Positions 19,007 to 41,014 of a DNA stretch of 64,000 nt are shown in pieces. A model generated the notes under the pieces. The model ran no database searches, was not told the origin of the DNA, and saw only the letters and a list, made by a program, of their open reading frames with translations. Origin of the DNA: Amoebidium appalachense. Lineage: Eukaryota > Ichthyosporea. Made by a program: the position numbers and the translations under genes. Within the stretch, counting starts at the first letter, position 1, and every line of letters begins with the position of its first letter. The stretch is taken from NCBI GenBank assembly GCA_963693365.1, contig CAVNZM010000011.1, positions 8,184,001 to 8,248,000 of the forward strand. The letters run 5' to 3'.

Positions 19007-20201
19007 CTATACAAAAGGCTTTGTCTCACCGTCCCTTGCCGGGAACATACCAATATTCCTCAAATTTGGGTATTGCCTCATATCCGCTATACCCGCAAAA
19101 GAATCCTGATGGGCTTTTATCCATTCCTTCATCTCCCCCGTTACCGGCCTCTCCGCCACCACCGAATACAAACACGCCTTGTTGCTTTCCAAAAGCTGCC
19201 ACCGCCCGGGCTCCACGTTCCAATACGCCAAATCACCGAAAACCGTTTCGTTATCCGGTACGAATTTCGAATCAAGGATCCCCCCGTTGAACCAAAACGG
19301 GTTCCCTTGGTAGTCGAGGTGCAGGATCTTGCTCGAGCATACCTTCTGCGGGGTCCAATGCGAATTTTCAAACTCTGACGGGAGGAGGGGGAACCGCGGG
19401 CCCAAAACCCCGGGCAGAAACGGGCTGAAAGCGTACATGGGGTCGCCGACCATTTCGAACCCCAGCCAAAACGTCTCCTTGTCTCCGTATACAATATCGT
19501 ACGTGTGCTTGTTCTCCTTCTCCTGGTTTAGTTGACACACGGCCATTAGGGAACCGAAATGTCGTTTTTTGTCCAACACGACAACGCCGCTCTCTTGTAC
19601 GTGAGAAGACCTCCCTTGGAACCTTCTAGACCAATACACCTGAGGGTTTGCCTTCTCATGCTCTCCGGGAAGGATTTCACGCACCCACTTGACAAATTCC
19701 TCCTCCCTCCCCTCGCCTATGCTCCTGTCTTGGAAAAATAGCGCTCCCGTTTCCGTGTAACCCGGTTGCGTGAAAACGCGTTCGATTGGTTGAAGGAAAA
19801 GACTGTCGGAATCGAGAAACACGATCTCGCGGTATTGCGAAAAAAGCATGACGAATGGTTTTCCCGCCCACCCTCCGGGACGCTGCGTCATCATTGGGTT
19901 AATATCAGTCACGGCCGTGTTCGGGATGGCCGCCAGCGCGTCGCGATTTTCAGCCAATAAATCGTTTTCGCCCAAATAAAGAACCTCGAAAGGAAGCGTG
20001 CACCCCTTGTCCCTTAACATGCGCAGAGTGGCGTACCCGCTGTTGAATTGGTGGTTTCCCATCGTGATAACAACACCGCGTCCTTCTTTAAAGCCGTTTT
20101 TAAGGTCGAGGGCCCTGGTGAATTCTGGAAGCCAATAGAAGACTTTGCGTTCGAGAGCGTGCACGGCGGCGGCGGCGCGGTCGTAGTCCTCGAGGGTGAC
20201 G

Positions 20202-20241
<40 letters not shown>

Positions 20242-20407
20242 AGGGGGAGGGGGGGGGGGGGGGAAAGGCGCGGAAGGGGGGGAGGGGGGAGTGGGGGGGG
20301 GGGGGAGGGGGAAGGGAGGTTGGGAGGGGGGGGGGGGGAGGGGAGGGTGATGTGTGTGTTTGTGTGGGTGGTGGGGTGGACGGAGGGGGGGCGGAGAGGG
20401 GGGTGGG

Positions 20408-20498
<91 letters not shown>

Positions 20499-20841
20499 CA
20501 GGGGCAAAGGGCAAGTTATGTAAGTCGGGGAACCATAGAATCCAGCACACCTTAGGTGAGTCGAGGATAACAGATTGCACCGTGCATCAGGCATGTGGGG
20601 TTGGTGGTGGTGGGGGTAGGGATGGTGGTGGTGGTGGGGGGCGGGGGGGGAAGGGGGGGGGGGGGGGGGATGCCGGGGAGGGGGGAGAGGGGGGGGGGGA
20701 AGGGCGGGGATAGGAATGGGGAGGTTTGGGGTTGGCCCATGCATGAATGTGCAGTGAACGGTGAGAGGTGTGTCTGTGTGTTGGGGGTGAGAGAAGAGGG
20801 TGATGGTGGGAGAGGGGGGGGATGGTGGTAATGGTGATTGC

Positions 20842-20879
<38 letters not shown>

Positions 20880-21215
20880 ACGAGGAGGGGAGAGGGGGGG
20901 GGAAGGGGGCATTGGGCAAGGGGAAGGTATCTATAAACCTAACCCTAGAACCTTCAGAGTGCAGAACTAGAACTAAGATAAAAGCCACGACCAAAAAAAG
21001 GGGGGGGGGGGGGGGTAGAAGGATGATTGTGGTTGCTAAGTGCAGGAGAATAAGGTGAGCGGTTGTGGGGGGCGGGAGGTGCAGGGGTTTACAGTTGTGG
21101 GTAGAGACCCCCCTGGGGGGGAGGGGGGCGAGAAAGGGGGCAGGTATACACATGGAGGAACGAATACAAGCAAGGGTGCAGGAATTAAAAGAAAAAAAGG
21201 AATGTGAACAGTTGT

Positions 21216-21261
<46 letters not shown>

Positions 21262-21291
21262 TTGCATGTGTGAGCGCCTGTGTGTGTGCGT

Positions 21292-21335
<44 letters not shown>

Positions 21336-22740
21336 CTGTGTGTGTGTGTGTGTGCATGCGTGCACGCCTGTATGTGCATGCGTGCGTGTAAGTGAAGATG
21401 CAACCGTGAGGCAGAAGGGAGGGAGGGGAGAGGAAGGGAGAAGGATAATTCTGGGTGATCGGATGATTTTGGGGGAGGGGAGGCGTGGGGGGTGGGGGTG
21501 GGGGAAGGGGGGGGGGGGGGGGGGGGGAGCTGAGGAGGACACAGAAACTTGAATCCAAACACGTAGCAGATCAGAAAATAAATTATTTTTGCCCCAACGG
21601 TGATAGATCAACAGAAAATGTGCAGCATGGGTTGGAGGAAGAGCCTAAATCAATAGAAATACACATTGGGTGCAATGATGGATGGAATGTTACATATGGT
21701 GCACGTATACCAATACCTAGTGGCCCCCTTCCCTCTCCTCCCCACCTCCCCCCCCCCCCACGCACCGCAAAAAAATGTACGCGGGTTAACACACACACAG
21801 ACATAGACACGCTCACACATTTGCAACCCCCTCCCTCCCCGCCCTCCCTCCCCGTCCCCCTATCCCCCCTATCAGGTGTCACTCACGAACCACCGTTCGT
21901 TTATATGCGCCCCCCCCCCCCCCCCCCCCCCCCTCCCCCCCCTACCTCCCTCCCTTTTCTCTCACACGCTTGCTCAGACCCACACTCTCTCCCGCACCCA
22001 CCCACCCACCCACCCACATGCAAAAACACATGCAGGCACACACACAAACACACACACATACACAGGCACACACACACACACAAACAACCTACCCTAATTT
22101 CACTCCATCTTCAATCGCCATTGCCAGAACCTCTCTGACACTCTTCTGTGTGTAGTACTTCGAAGGTCCCTCTACCTCCCCGGGCATTCTCTCTGGCAAA
22201 GTGTGTACCTGCTCCCACAAGTCCAAAACAGCCAAAACATCGCGCACATGCCTCGCCAATGTCGCAGCGTTATGAGGGTCGTAAGTATTGACATTCAGCT
22301 TAATGCGATCGTGCATTACAGGCACATACTGACGGAAAGTGACAGAGAGTGTTTGTATGTCAAACGGGTAGCGGGGGGGTGGGCCGGAGGGTGTTGGTGT
22401 TGGTGTAGGTGGAGGTGTGGTAATGGTAGTGGTGGCTGGTCGAGAGGGTATTTCCTTAACCGGTTGTGGTGTGTTGAGGACATTCTTGTTTTCAACGATG
22501 TTCACACCCTTGAAATCGCTGTCTGCACGTGTGTCCGTGTGTGTTTCTAGCCCCCCCTACATCTGCGCGTTCCTCTTGTGTTACGCGCACACTCACACCG
22601 GCGTCATCTCTACTTGCCGCATATAAAGTAATTCCTAGTGCAAAAATAACCACGACGCCAAACACACGTGTTCGCAATAGCTTTGCTAGTGCCCCTTGAA
22701 GCTGGCGCATGGCTGGATTGGTGTGGGGTGTATGCCCCAT
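19007..22740 (-). CDS. Golgi-type alpha-mannosyltransferase (Mnn1/GT71-like)
   Basis: Two exons, 22740-22093 and 20201-19007, join GG|C (Gly) across a GT-AG intron whose acceptor follows directly on (CA)n. The product is about 613 residues, ending in TAG. The N-terminus fits a type II Golgi protein: short basic cytosolic tail, one transmembrane segment ([16 protein letters not shown]), then a Pro/Thr-rich stem ([16 protein letters not shown]). The catalytic domain contains the GT-A metal-binding motif in [12 protein letters not shown], plus [29 protein letters not shown] and [19 protein letters not shown], typical of MNN1-family alpha-1,3-mannosyltransferases. Expected role: mannose transfer from GDP-mannose to glycoproteins. 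Oddity: a run of seven G (+ strand C at 22551-22557) puts membrane anchor and stem in different frames; six would restore one frame, suggesting an assembly indel or a broken allele. Confidence 0.87.
20202..22092 (-). repeat. Microsatellite-filled intron of the GT71-like gene
   Basis: 1.9-kb intron with (TG)n at about 20203-20239, 20410-20495, 20845-20878, 21215-21260 and 21293-21330 on +, interspersed with G-tracts, and C-tracts at 21900-21945. 21540-21715 is unique and open on + (for example [16 protein letters not shown]) but lacks convincing splice sites. Confidence 0.8.
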
Positions 22741-23798
22741 ATACGTAGATAAACACCGAAAAGACCAGGAGTGTGGTCCGTGTTCGTAGTGGGCAACGGA
22801 AATTCTTCTAGAAGGGAAGAGGGATGGATGAGTGGCGGGAAGGGGGATGGGGTAGGGGGTAAGGTGGGGCAGGTGTTCACAGCAAAAAAAGCGCGTGCGT
22901 GCGGTGGTGGTTGTGTTAAAGCAAGATAAAAAGAGCGTGTGTGTTTGGCGAGAGCATGTGGAGTCTATGTAAGAGATAAATCGGATAAAGACTAGCAGGT
23001 GAGTTGCACGAACTATTTGGAACCATTACGGTAGGGTTGTGTGTTGAGAAACCCAGCAACGAAAGATTCGGACCAAAAACAAGCTAAAAGTAACCAGCTT
23101 TTTCCAGCTGCAGATAACCCTAGCTGTTGCTGAACTGAGAAGAAATGAACACTATTACAAGTTTCTATTCTGTGTGCTGTACTAAGCTTTGAAAAGTGTG
23201 GTCACTGCCATCAAAGTTGTGTTCACCCGGCAAACAGGAAAATGTGTGGCGGCACGGAGTCACGGTGCTGATGAAGGAATTCTGGAAACATGCCTTAGCC
23301 CCCCTAAACTAAATTTCACCTCTAATTATCGTCCTAACCGGAATGTAAAGATTGTAAATACATGTAGTTTTTATATTGTATTATGGCCATAAAATCCCCA
23401 AAAAATGAATAAATAATACATTCAGAATTGTTTGTTTAGGAATAATGTTGGACAAAAAACAGGCAGGCATCTTTTTGTAGCTGTAAATAGATAATGTTGA
23501 TTGAGAAAAATGATGGACCCTAACTTGATCTAGAAAGACTTTCCATTTTATGCAAGAGCCAATGAAAACTTAGATTGAAATAGACTTGCATCCGCCAATC
23601 AAACAAGGGATTACTACACATAAAGCATTCTTTATGTGATCAAAACGACAAGGGCAACCAATCAGATACGGATATTATAGATGTAAACATGGCGAGCTCG
23701 AGCCTGCACAACCGTTGCACACCCATCATGAAAACTTCAGCGGCACACATGTGACGATATGTCACACGTTCAGTGCCCATAAGTAAAACCATGCATCA

Positions 23799-23843
<45 letters not shown>

Positions 23844-24130
23844 TTCCCCCCCCCTCCGAGCCCCACACGTACGCCATGCACCTAAATAAATATTCGTGAG
23901 CGGCCACCCCACGGGTGGATCCGGAGTAATCCCCCGTCATAATCATGAATGACATGAAAAAGCAGAAAGGTGCACTTGTGACACGCCAACAGTATCTCTG
24001 TGACATATCATATTCTTTTGTGAATGTATTTGTTGCATTGGAGTGTCATACACGCACACAACAGTTGCGCAGCAGGCGCACACAATGAACGAACGTAACA
24101 GGCACACGTGCGTCCTCCCGCAGCCGTCGA

Positions 24131-24215
<85 letters not shown>

Positions 24216-24535
24216 AGACACACAGGCACACACAGACACATACACACGCACGCACGCACACACACACAGACACACAGACACACACAGACGCACACACACA
24301 TAGACCTAGAGATGTGAACATGGTGCACGTGCATACGCACACACAAGAACACACACACCGTGTTACACGTGCATACTATTCACGTGCGCACACATGTTCA
24401 CTCACCACACACGCACACACCGGCAACAAACGCACGTGTATGCACACACACACACAGTGTATCACACGCACATACACACACCTACCCACACACACGCGCG
24501 CGCACACACACAAACGCACCGTGACACACACACAT

Positions 24536-24613
<78 letters not shown>

Positions 24614-25277
24614 GCACACACAAGCACGTCAAAAGGTAAACTCAAGCACACACCCACACCCACCCACACACACACACAGTACACAGACGTGCATGTAACA
24701 CAAACACATCGGGTCATCGCGCAACCACAAACAATAACGAAGACTAAACCTGCTTGAATATCAATCAATGACACCACACTCGTTTACAGTCACGTTTTTC
24801 ACACGTCGTTTGACAGATATCAAGCATGATTTAAGTCCCAACTTGCCACCAAATTGCTCGCTGTTGCACACGACTATAAATGATTATAAACCGTAACGCT
24901 TCACGTCCACCTACTCGAAAAAGAACCAGCCTGCAGTCTCGAGCTCTTTCCACTCTTTAGGAACGCTCATAAGAAACCTTGGTTAAATCGAAAAAATGGG
25001 AGGCAAGTTGGGCAGTAGAAGTTAGAAATCTAATCCCGGATCATGAAGTGAGGGGATTCGAAGGGTACACCGGTGGAGAGGGGAGGGGGAGGGGAGTAAA
25101 AGAAGTAATTCAGTAGGGGGTTGCCAAGGGGAAGGTGGTGGTGGTGGTGGTGGCCCCGGGGGGGGGGGGGGGGGGGGGGAAGACACTGAGGGACCCAATT
25201 ACCCTTCTGATAAAATACCCCTCCCCCCCCCCCTCCCGCCCCCCTCCTCCCTCCCCCCCCCCCCCCCCCCCCCCCCC

Positions 25278-25311
<34 letters not shown>

Positions 25312-25772
25312 CCTCCCCTCCCACCACCACCACCACCACACACACACAAAAACAACGACAACACTGCCCTCTCTTCCGCAGCGGGTTGGGGGGGAAGGGA
25401 GGGGGGGGAGGAGTAGGGAATAGGGGGAAAACCCCATTCACTTCTCCGTTTTGTTGTGGGGGCGAACCCCCCCCCCCCCCCCCCTCTTCCCCTTCCAACC
25501 CCCCCACCCTTACAGGTGGCCCATGGGTCCCAGGGTTGGGGGGAGGGGGGAAGGGAGGGGGGGGCAAGGAGGGAGGGGGGTGGTGGGAGGAAGGGGGAGG
25601 GAGAGGGGGGGGGGGGGGGGGGGGGGGGATGTTTCACGGTAAAAATCTGACAGAATCAGACAGCGACCTCATGCAGTGGATTGTTGCTTACATGCGGTTT
25701 GGCAATCCGGGAAAACGGCCGCACACACCTCCAGCTTTCCCCCAACTGGGACATCCAGCCAATAACAGCAGA

Positions 25773-25847
<75 letters not shown>

Positions 25848-26176
25848 AAACAATCACAACATAAATGTTTAAAAAATACCGGCCGGAATAAGCCGGAGTT
25901 TAAACCGTGAAACCTCAATGTAATTGTTGAATATTTATTGGCTTGCATCTCTATCTACTACCCTTAGTCTTCCCCCCCCCCCCCCCCCCCATCCCCCCGG
26001 TCCCCCCCCCTTCCCCCCTTTTCTCCCTCTATACCCTACTCAGGTTTCTCATCATGACGTGTTACAGTACTTGTAATAGTTGCTCACGTGATATATGCAC
26101 CAGAGTGCCCCACCACCACCACCTCCCCCGCCTCCCCCCCTCCCCTTCCCCCCTCTCCCCGGGGGGCGCTCAAGCT

Positions 26177-26223
<47 letters not shown>

Positions 26224-26546
26224 TCCCTCCCCTCCCGCCGGGCTGAGACCTCCGCCTTGCGGCCCTAACATTTGCCATTATTTACTCCATTGGAAACACC
26301 GCAATGTTGTACGTCTCATTAAACGTCACTGCTCCCAATGTAATGACCGGAATGTTGCGAGTTGGTGAGTGCTGGTGCGGGGGAAGGCAGCGAGCTCGAA
26401 AGGGCTTGGAGGGAGATTCTTCCGGGCCCGGAGGTAGGAGGGAAAGAGAGGGGGAGAAAGAGGGAAGGGAGGAGGAGGGGGGAGGGGGAAAGGGGCAGGG
26501 GTCCCACCGCAAGGCTAAGAGGCAGGTGGGAGGCTTTCCCTTCCGG

Positions 26547-26586
<40 letters not shown>

Positions 26587-28284
26587 CGACCCCTATCCAC
26601 CCCCTCCCCCCTTCTTAATTAATGCCCTCCCCGCTCCCCCCCCCCCCCCCCCCTCCCGAGCACGTGATCACCCCCCCCCCCCCCCCCCCCCCCACCCCAC
26701 CCACCCACCCCCCACCCACCCCCCGGCCCTTAGGTTGCGGGGAAATTTCAAGACTTCTTTTTTTCCTTGTTCAACGATCAATTCACTGCGTAGACTATCT
26801 ATGTTACATAACTATTCCACGAGAGAACCGTTGAACTCCAAGGGCATGCCAGGCTACTCAGTACGGGATATTACCCCCTCCTCCCTCCCCCCCCCCCCCC
26901 CCCTTCCCCACCGCGCCCGCCCGCCCACCCTATCCTATCTGAATGTGATGCACAGCACATATGCACTTGCACATGTACACAGATTCCCTATAGCAACAAT
27001 ATTGTGCCATCCTCGAATGGCATTACTTATCTCAATAGACATGTATCATTTCAGCTCATATGTGTATGCACACGTTACGGTACAGGATGTGCACACACCG
27101 TAGCTATAGAGTGATCATGATGTGGGAATGGTGATATCTAAGAGTCGGATCACATCTTCAGTATCTTCTGAGTATGTAGCAAAAGCTCTCATATGTGCAA
27201 TTCACAAAACCCAATCTTCATGTGCCTACTTTTGCGGTAGCTACAGTGGAGGTGCCCACTACGTCTGGTATCATGCGCATGAACACAACTACATTGCTAT
27301 GCAACCCTGCGACAGATCTACAGATATCGATTTTCCGAACATAATTATAAGTCCCTAGCCATTTTTGGACATTTAAGATTCTCAGCTGAGGCTGGCTGGC
27401 TAGCCCCGACGGCATATATGAAAATTATTATTATGATCTTTCTGTCCTTGTGGGCTAGGTGGGGGATGGAAAATTGAATTGAGATTCTCGCTGGCAAAAA
27501 TCACGTTATCTTATATTCGGCATACCGTGTTTGTATATCGAACATACTAAACTCGTTTAAACGGTTTTGATAGTGATCACAGTTTTATATACTGCTGTTA
27601 GCTTTGGCCCTGGCCATATATGAGCTTGGAACATGGCATGTCTTTGTATGAACCGGGAGGTCTATATAAATGAGCTTGGGGTGTTATATGGGCCGCAGAG
27701 TTGTATATCTACGAGATAATTATGTTTAAAGCACGTTGTACATGATTGAATTTCACAGCCACAGTCAGCAGAAATAGATGATAAGCCACTTTTACATCGA
27801 TGCCGAGATTGTTTGAAATTTCTTTATAAGGAAAACCCGCAACTTCTGGAAATTTTACACAGTTTTACATCACATATATACACAAGGCCAACCACATACG
27901 CTGACGTCAATATGACGTAAACCCGAAGTCATGCCTCAAGCTGGTGGCTGAGGATATAGACCCTTATTATCCCCCCCCCCCCCCCCCCCCCCCCTCCTCC
28001 CCCACCACCCTTCCGGAGTCGCAAACAACAAACACGTTTGATCAACATTTGTCTTTTATTTTTCTCCCGTTCTGTGACGGTTATAATCAGCTTGCGATGG
28101 GACATTGTGTTACAATATGGATCGCGGTATCTCCCACCCACACAATTTTTTTTTATTTTATATTTTAACCTGTTTCACCTCACAGAGGCTACCGTATTTC
28201 GCTTGGCTCTGCCTATACCCCAGGCAGATTGATATAACGAACTGATGCCAATGAAATTCACTATACAGGCGTATTTTTTATTTT
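22741..28284. other. Intergenic, repeats and unassigned exon-like pieces
   Basis: 22741-23760 is unique DNA upstream of the mannosyltransferase with several CCAAT motifs (for example 23556, 23599, 23661); 23800-23842 is a C-tract. 24130-24210 is (CA)n, extended by degenerate CA DNA to 24690. 24906-24965 (minus) could be a terminal exon (MSVPKEWKELETAGWFFFE then TAG), with no partner found. 25150-25640 and 25780-25800 are G/C tracts; 25650-25765 resembles 17697-17800. 26180-26220, 26550-26585 and 26635-26700 are more C/G tracts. 26245-26370 is open on both strands with a GTGAGT donor on +, unresolved. 27000-27960 is A+T-rich unique DNA without a gene. Confidence 0.5.
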
Positions 28285-36900
<8,616 letters not shown>

Positions 36901-37002
36901 GTATGTCGTGTGTGTGCAGAAGTGTGTGTGTGCAAGCCGACGTGTTAGGAGTGTACCGGTCTGTGGTTTAACATAACCACGCTCAAGTGTGCAAAGTGTT
37001 GG

Positions 37003-37059
<57 letters not shown>

Positions 37060-37062
37060 GTG

Positions 37063-37101
<39 letters not shown>

Positions 37102-37535
37102 AAGTGTGCGCGCACGCATGTGTGTACAAGCCCTTTTGTGAAGGGCCTTGACACTTCATGCCAGTGATAACAAACCAAATAGTGGATGTGGGTGCAGCAT
37201 GCCTTTGTGTAAATGAAATTTGATTGTCTATGAGGCAGGGGAAGGAGGTGGAGGAGTGGATGGGACAGATATGCACCAAACATAAAACAGGTGATAAGTC
37301 ACTGCACACTTAACCAATTCGGCTGGCGGTGTTGTGGGTCTCTCCGCATCATCATTTACCTTGATATGGCCTGGGTTTGGGAATACATGTTGTGCCATAG
37401 GCAAAAAAACCTGGAATGACTTCAGTATTCATTCTGTACTGCAATACACATGGCCCTTTGCTTTCTTTTCTAGAAGGACAGCGCAAAGAATGCCCGAATA
37501 TGTGTGATGATTACGACAACCTGCTGGACGGACTC

Positions 37536-38013
37536 TGAAACGGGAGTCTGCAACATGAAGGAAGGTGTCGGGAAGAAGGTAAAGTTTCGCAAATAGCCCT
37601 ATTCAACTGTTCGTTATACACTAGAATAATAACGCTATCTCTGTCAGGAAATCGCACAATCAACAGACCCCTTCCAACATCGAGTTACGTTCACAAGTGT
37701 TTCAAGCTTTCCCTCGTTTTCTGCTCAGGCTCAGTGAACTTCAATGGATTCCATTGTGCTGGGCCAGGCTATGATTGGTGCACACTCACATTCCATAGGA
37801 TGCGCTTTTAGCCAATCACACATACGGATCTTTCTAAATTTCGGCAAATCTATGGTTTCTGTGGGTCTAAAAGGCATATTTTCAGAACCCCCCTCCCCGG
37901 CAGCAAGCCCCACACAAAAGCACACAGCTCTCTCTGTGTGGGTCTCTTTAGCACGGGCACTGTTCTGCTGTCGCAGCTAAGCGTTTCTAACGGACGTCCC
38001 GTTATCTTAGAAA
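37536..38013 (+). other. Region upstream of the P1 gene
   Basis: Presumed promoter and 5'UTR of the ribosomal protein gene. It includes CCAAT-type motifs (GATTGG at 37772-37777 on +; AGCCAATC at 37810-37817) and a pyrimidine-rich stretch CTCTCTCTGTG near 37928. Just upstream, 37473-37535 is a possible plus-strand terminal exon (TTTTCTAG acceptor; ECPNMCDDYDNLLDGL then TGA) whose gene I could not identify. Confidence 0.4.
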
Positions 38014-39371
38014 ATGTCTCACGGCCACCACGCACACGCGAGCGCTGAAGTCTCGGAGATCGCCGTCGTCTGTGAGTTTCCTAGCTTTTTTTTCCTTCGA
38101 TGAACGTACATACATGATGGATGCAAACGGATATAGGCTCTTAATATACCCTTTCAGGAGTAGAGTTAGCTAGATTGAATCCAAAAATTATCTGAGGAAT
38201 CCCTGTCCATCTGCCAGCAAACGGAAGGTCCCTATACGCTGGCCGGGCATTCAACACGTACAAGCCTTTCATTTTGGGTACAGATAGGCTTCACAGTGGG
38301 ACAACACAGGCTCCTGTGGAAGGAGGAGACAACGGAGGCCGTCCGAAATGTTCGAGAAGAGTTGTGCATAAACCCGCGGGGAGAGGAACATAGCCATTTT
38401 CAATTGTTGACCTGGCGGCGGCGCCGTATTTATTTGCAACAATAGTATATTTCCAAATGGTCGGCATTTGAACCTTTTGATGGTGTTCTTGAGCAGATAT
38501 TTTTGAGCATAGTATTTTTCATCTGTGGCTGGGTGATGACAGAATCTGTACGATCTGTTTGATAACGCAAATTCAGCAGGTCCGCCTGGCATCTTGTTGG
38601 GGGACATGTTTCATTTTCGCGTACGGGAATTGACGATGTACTTGGGAGAGACCACCTATGCTCATTTTCCTCCTCCCCCCCCTCTTCCCAGACGCTTCCC
38701 TCATCCTGTGGGACGATGATGTCGAGATCACGTCCGACAAGCTCGAGACGCTCGTCCACGCTGCCGGCGTGAAGGGTGTTGAGCCTTTCTGGTTCGGCCT
38801 CTTCGCCCGCGCTCTCCAGGGTGCCGACATAAAGTCTCTCATCTCCAACATCGGCTCTGCTTCCGCTGGTGCCGTTGCCGCCGCCCCCGCTGCTGCCCCC
38901 GCAGCTGCCGCCGCTGCGCCCGCGGCCGAGAAGAAGGAGGACAAGAAGAAGAAGGAGGAGAAGGAGGAGTCTGAGGAGGCCGACATGGGCTTCGGTAAGT
39001 GTCCCGGAGAATGTTTTCCCGCGCTGGTAGCAGAACATTGTGCAGTTGCCCTTGCCGTTGGTCTGTTGCATCTGAAAGTTACTGCATGCAATGCAAGATG
39101 GAAAGTGTTGTGATTTTTTTGTGTGTACTTATTTGTTCTGTACATGTTGATAGGCATTTCTAGTGCCTCGGGCTCGTCTGTTTTCTGGAGCCAATGATCT
39201 TACGACGGTGTGAATTGATGATCGCAAAATTTCACAGTTTGCATGAATTGGTCCATGATTAAACATTACCTCTGACAACCTGATCACACCTGCTTACTCC
39301 GGCATTTATTTTTTCTTTCTGCTTCTGTCTCTAACACTATCTACTCTTTCTGCACAGGTCTGTTCGACTAA
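38014..39371 (+). CDS. RPLP1: 60S acidic ribosomal protein P1
   Basis: Three exons, 38014-38071, 38692-38994 and 39358-39371, all GT-AG, encode 124 residues ending in TAA. The protein has the N-terminal dimerisation helices (SLILWDDDVEITSDKLETLV, GVEPFWFGLFARAL), an Ala/Pro hinge, a Lys/Glu-rich stretch and the universal C-terminus EESEEADMGFGLFD that contacts GTPase translation factors. The WFGLFARAL-type helix marks it as P1 rather than P2. It forms the lateral stalk of the large ribosomal subunit with P0 and P2. The final exon encodes only the last three residues and the stop. The N-terminus (MSHGHHAHAS) is unusually His-rich and slightly longer than in animals. Expression is expected to be high and constitutive. 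Confidence 0.97.
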
Positions 39372-39389
39372 ATGCCCTGGACTTGGCTC

Positions 39390-39395
39390 AATAAA
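39390..39395 (+). terminator. Polyadenylation signal of the P1 gene
   Basis: AATAAA lies 19 bases after the P1 stop codon, within CTCAATAAAAGGC, on the coding strand. A short 3'UTR is usual for ribosomal protein genes. Confidence 0.7.
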
Positions 39396-39897
39396 AGGCA
39401 ACTCCGCTCCCATACTTGTTTGCAAGGTGATGTGCTGCCTTGTGCCCACAGCACATTACCCTTGCCCACGCTGTATATAGGATTCCCTGCACCCATGTGC
39501 ACGAATGTCTTCATGCGAGTAGTGTTTGCCACGTGCTGTTAGCTTTCCCCTGGTTGGGAGCCAGCGTACACATTAAATATCCTTAGCTGTTGTAATGCTC
39601 AGCTTCCCTCGTACCAGCCCATCACACACATCGCCCACTACTACTTGCATAGCTCTGGCTTACCGGCCCTCCAGTGTTTTGTCTTCTTCCCAATGATCGT
39701 TTATTTATCCTTTCATCTCATTGCGCCCCTTATGTAGGCAAGGACTTATCTGAAACATCACTGCCAGCACACAAGGTCGGCTGATATATCAACCATTTTT
39801 GCTCTGCCCACGGCCATCTAGAAACACCTGGCCGTGGCTCTGCCACAACTTCGTTGTCCATCGTGATGCCTTCATATTATGTAGCACATGTACCGTC

Positions 39898-40120
39898 CCC
39901 CCCCCCCCCCCCCCCCCCCCCCCACCACACACACGGGGAATAGGTCGAAACTCGGGTACTGTGGATGACGTGGGCCCCCCCTGAGGATGGGCTCTGCTTA
40001 TTATGCATACTCTTTATGTATGGCTTGCATTCTGCATCGTGTTATCCGTTTGTTCTTGTGTACTTCGTACTTTTTGACGCATTCAAAACCCCCACCACAC
40101 ACACGCACAAAAAAAAACAC
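39898..40120 (+). mobile_element. SINE-like element, subfamily B, 5'-truncated
   Basis: A C-tract at 39898-39923 is followed by AATAGGTCGAAACTCGGGTA, the core GAGGATGGGCTCTGCTTATT, the CATACTCTTTATGTATGGC segment and the 3' end GACGCATTCAAAACCCCC, then CA/A-rich sequence. Confidence 0.75.
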
Positions 40121-40129
40121 AAGCATACC

Positions 40130-40722
40130 CCAACAGGTTCTTTGCTTCCGTGTTCTAATAGTGAGTCCTTCTGCGTTTTATCGGCCGCCGTCGTGCTCTA
40201 TACTCTCGTGCCGCTGTGCGCACTGTTGCTCATTTCCATGGGCTGCTGTGTCAGCCAGTTGGACTCTGCCCGGTCATGTCGTGGGACTCTCGGGCCAAAC
40301 CCTGTAGCAGCATAAATACGGCTGCAGATCACACGAGATAATCGAAACTGGCTGTGTTCTGCCTTGATCAGCCTGCAGGCAATTTCTGTTGAGCAGGATT
40401 TTTGTGGCCCTTTCGTGGTTGGACGTTCTTTCCATCAGAACACGTGTCGTGCTCTCGGGAACGCCGCAGCACTGCTCAGCGGTATGCCTTCACGTTTCTC
40501 ATAGTATCACTTGCGTGTTTCATCCTGGGCGTGGGCAGGTGCTGGTGGCGCTACTCGGAATTGCGCCATTGCTCCCCTCACGACCACACACACAAACGCT
40601 TTTCATTCTCGGAGGACTTCTTCCGAGACATGTGCGCATGCCCTGAGTTCTACTTTTCCTGGCTGACCCTGGCAACTTGCAATTGGCATTTTCAAGTGGC
40701 ATCATCAAGTCAGGGGCGATGA
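40130..40722 (+). CDS. Possible membrane-protein exons, unrecognised
   Basis: After the acceptor CCCCAACAG (40129-40137), one frame runs to 40315 and includes a hydrophobic segment (VVLYTLVPLCALLLISMGCC). After a stop at 40313, another frame (about 40450-40722) holds a second hydrophobic segment (YAFTFLIVSLACFILGVG) and a tail with FSFSEDFFRDM. A GTAGCAGC...CTGCAG intron of about 70 nt could join them, but phases are not proven and a third frame is open between. It may be a small tetraspan-type membrane protein, or chance. Confidence 0.25.
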
Positions 40723-41014
40723 ACGGACCGAAGTGAGAATGCATGCCAGGGTCTGCTTTATTCCAGCTTTAGTAAGTTTCGATTCAAAGCAATGTTTATT
40801 GTAGGCTGACTTGCTGTTGATCTATAATAGGAAATAAACTTCGTATTGATGGAAGAAAACATTGTGCAATATGTATGCACATGCACATATGTATACAGAA
40901 CTCGTTGTGAAGCTGCACTGTGCACGATACGGCGAAGTCACCAGGGCCGTGGGCGTCACCGTCACGTCACTCACCGGGCCTGGGTCAGCCCGGGTGGACC
41001 ACATTCCTGACCAC

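Noticed and set aside
24906-24965. Terminal exon on minus strand (SVPKEWKELETAGWFFFE)
   Set aside because: Looks plausible but only about 20 codons and no upstream exon found; mentioned in the intergenic entry only.
26245-26420. Exon candidates on both strands (IPVITLGAVTFNETYN on minus, GTGAGT donor on plus)
   Set aside because: Conflicting frames, no linked exons; not enough to call a gene.
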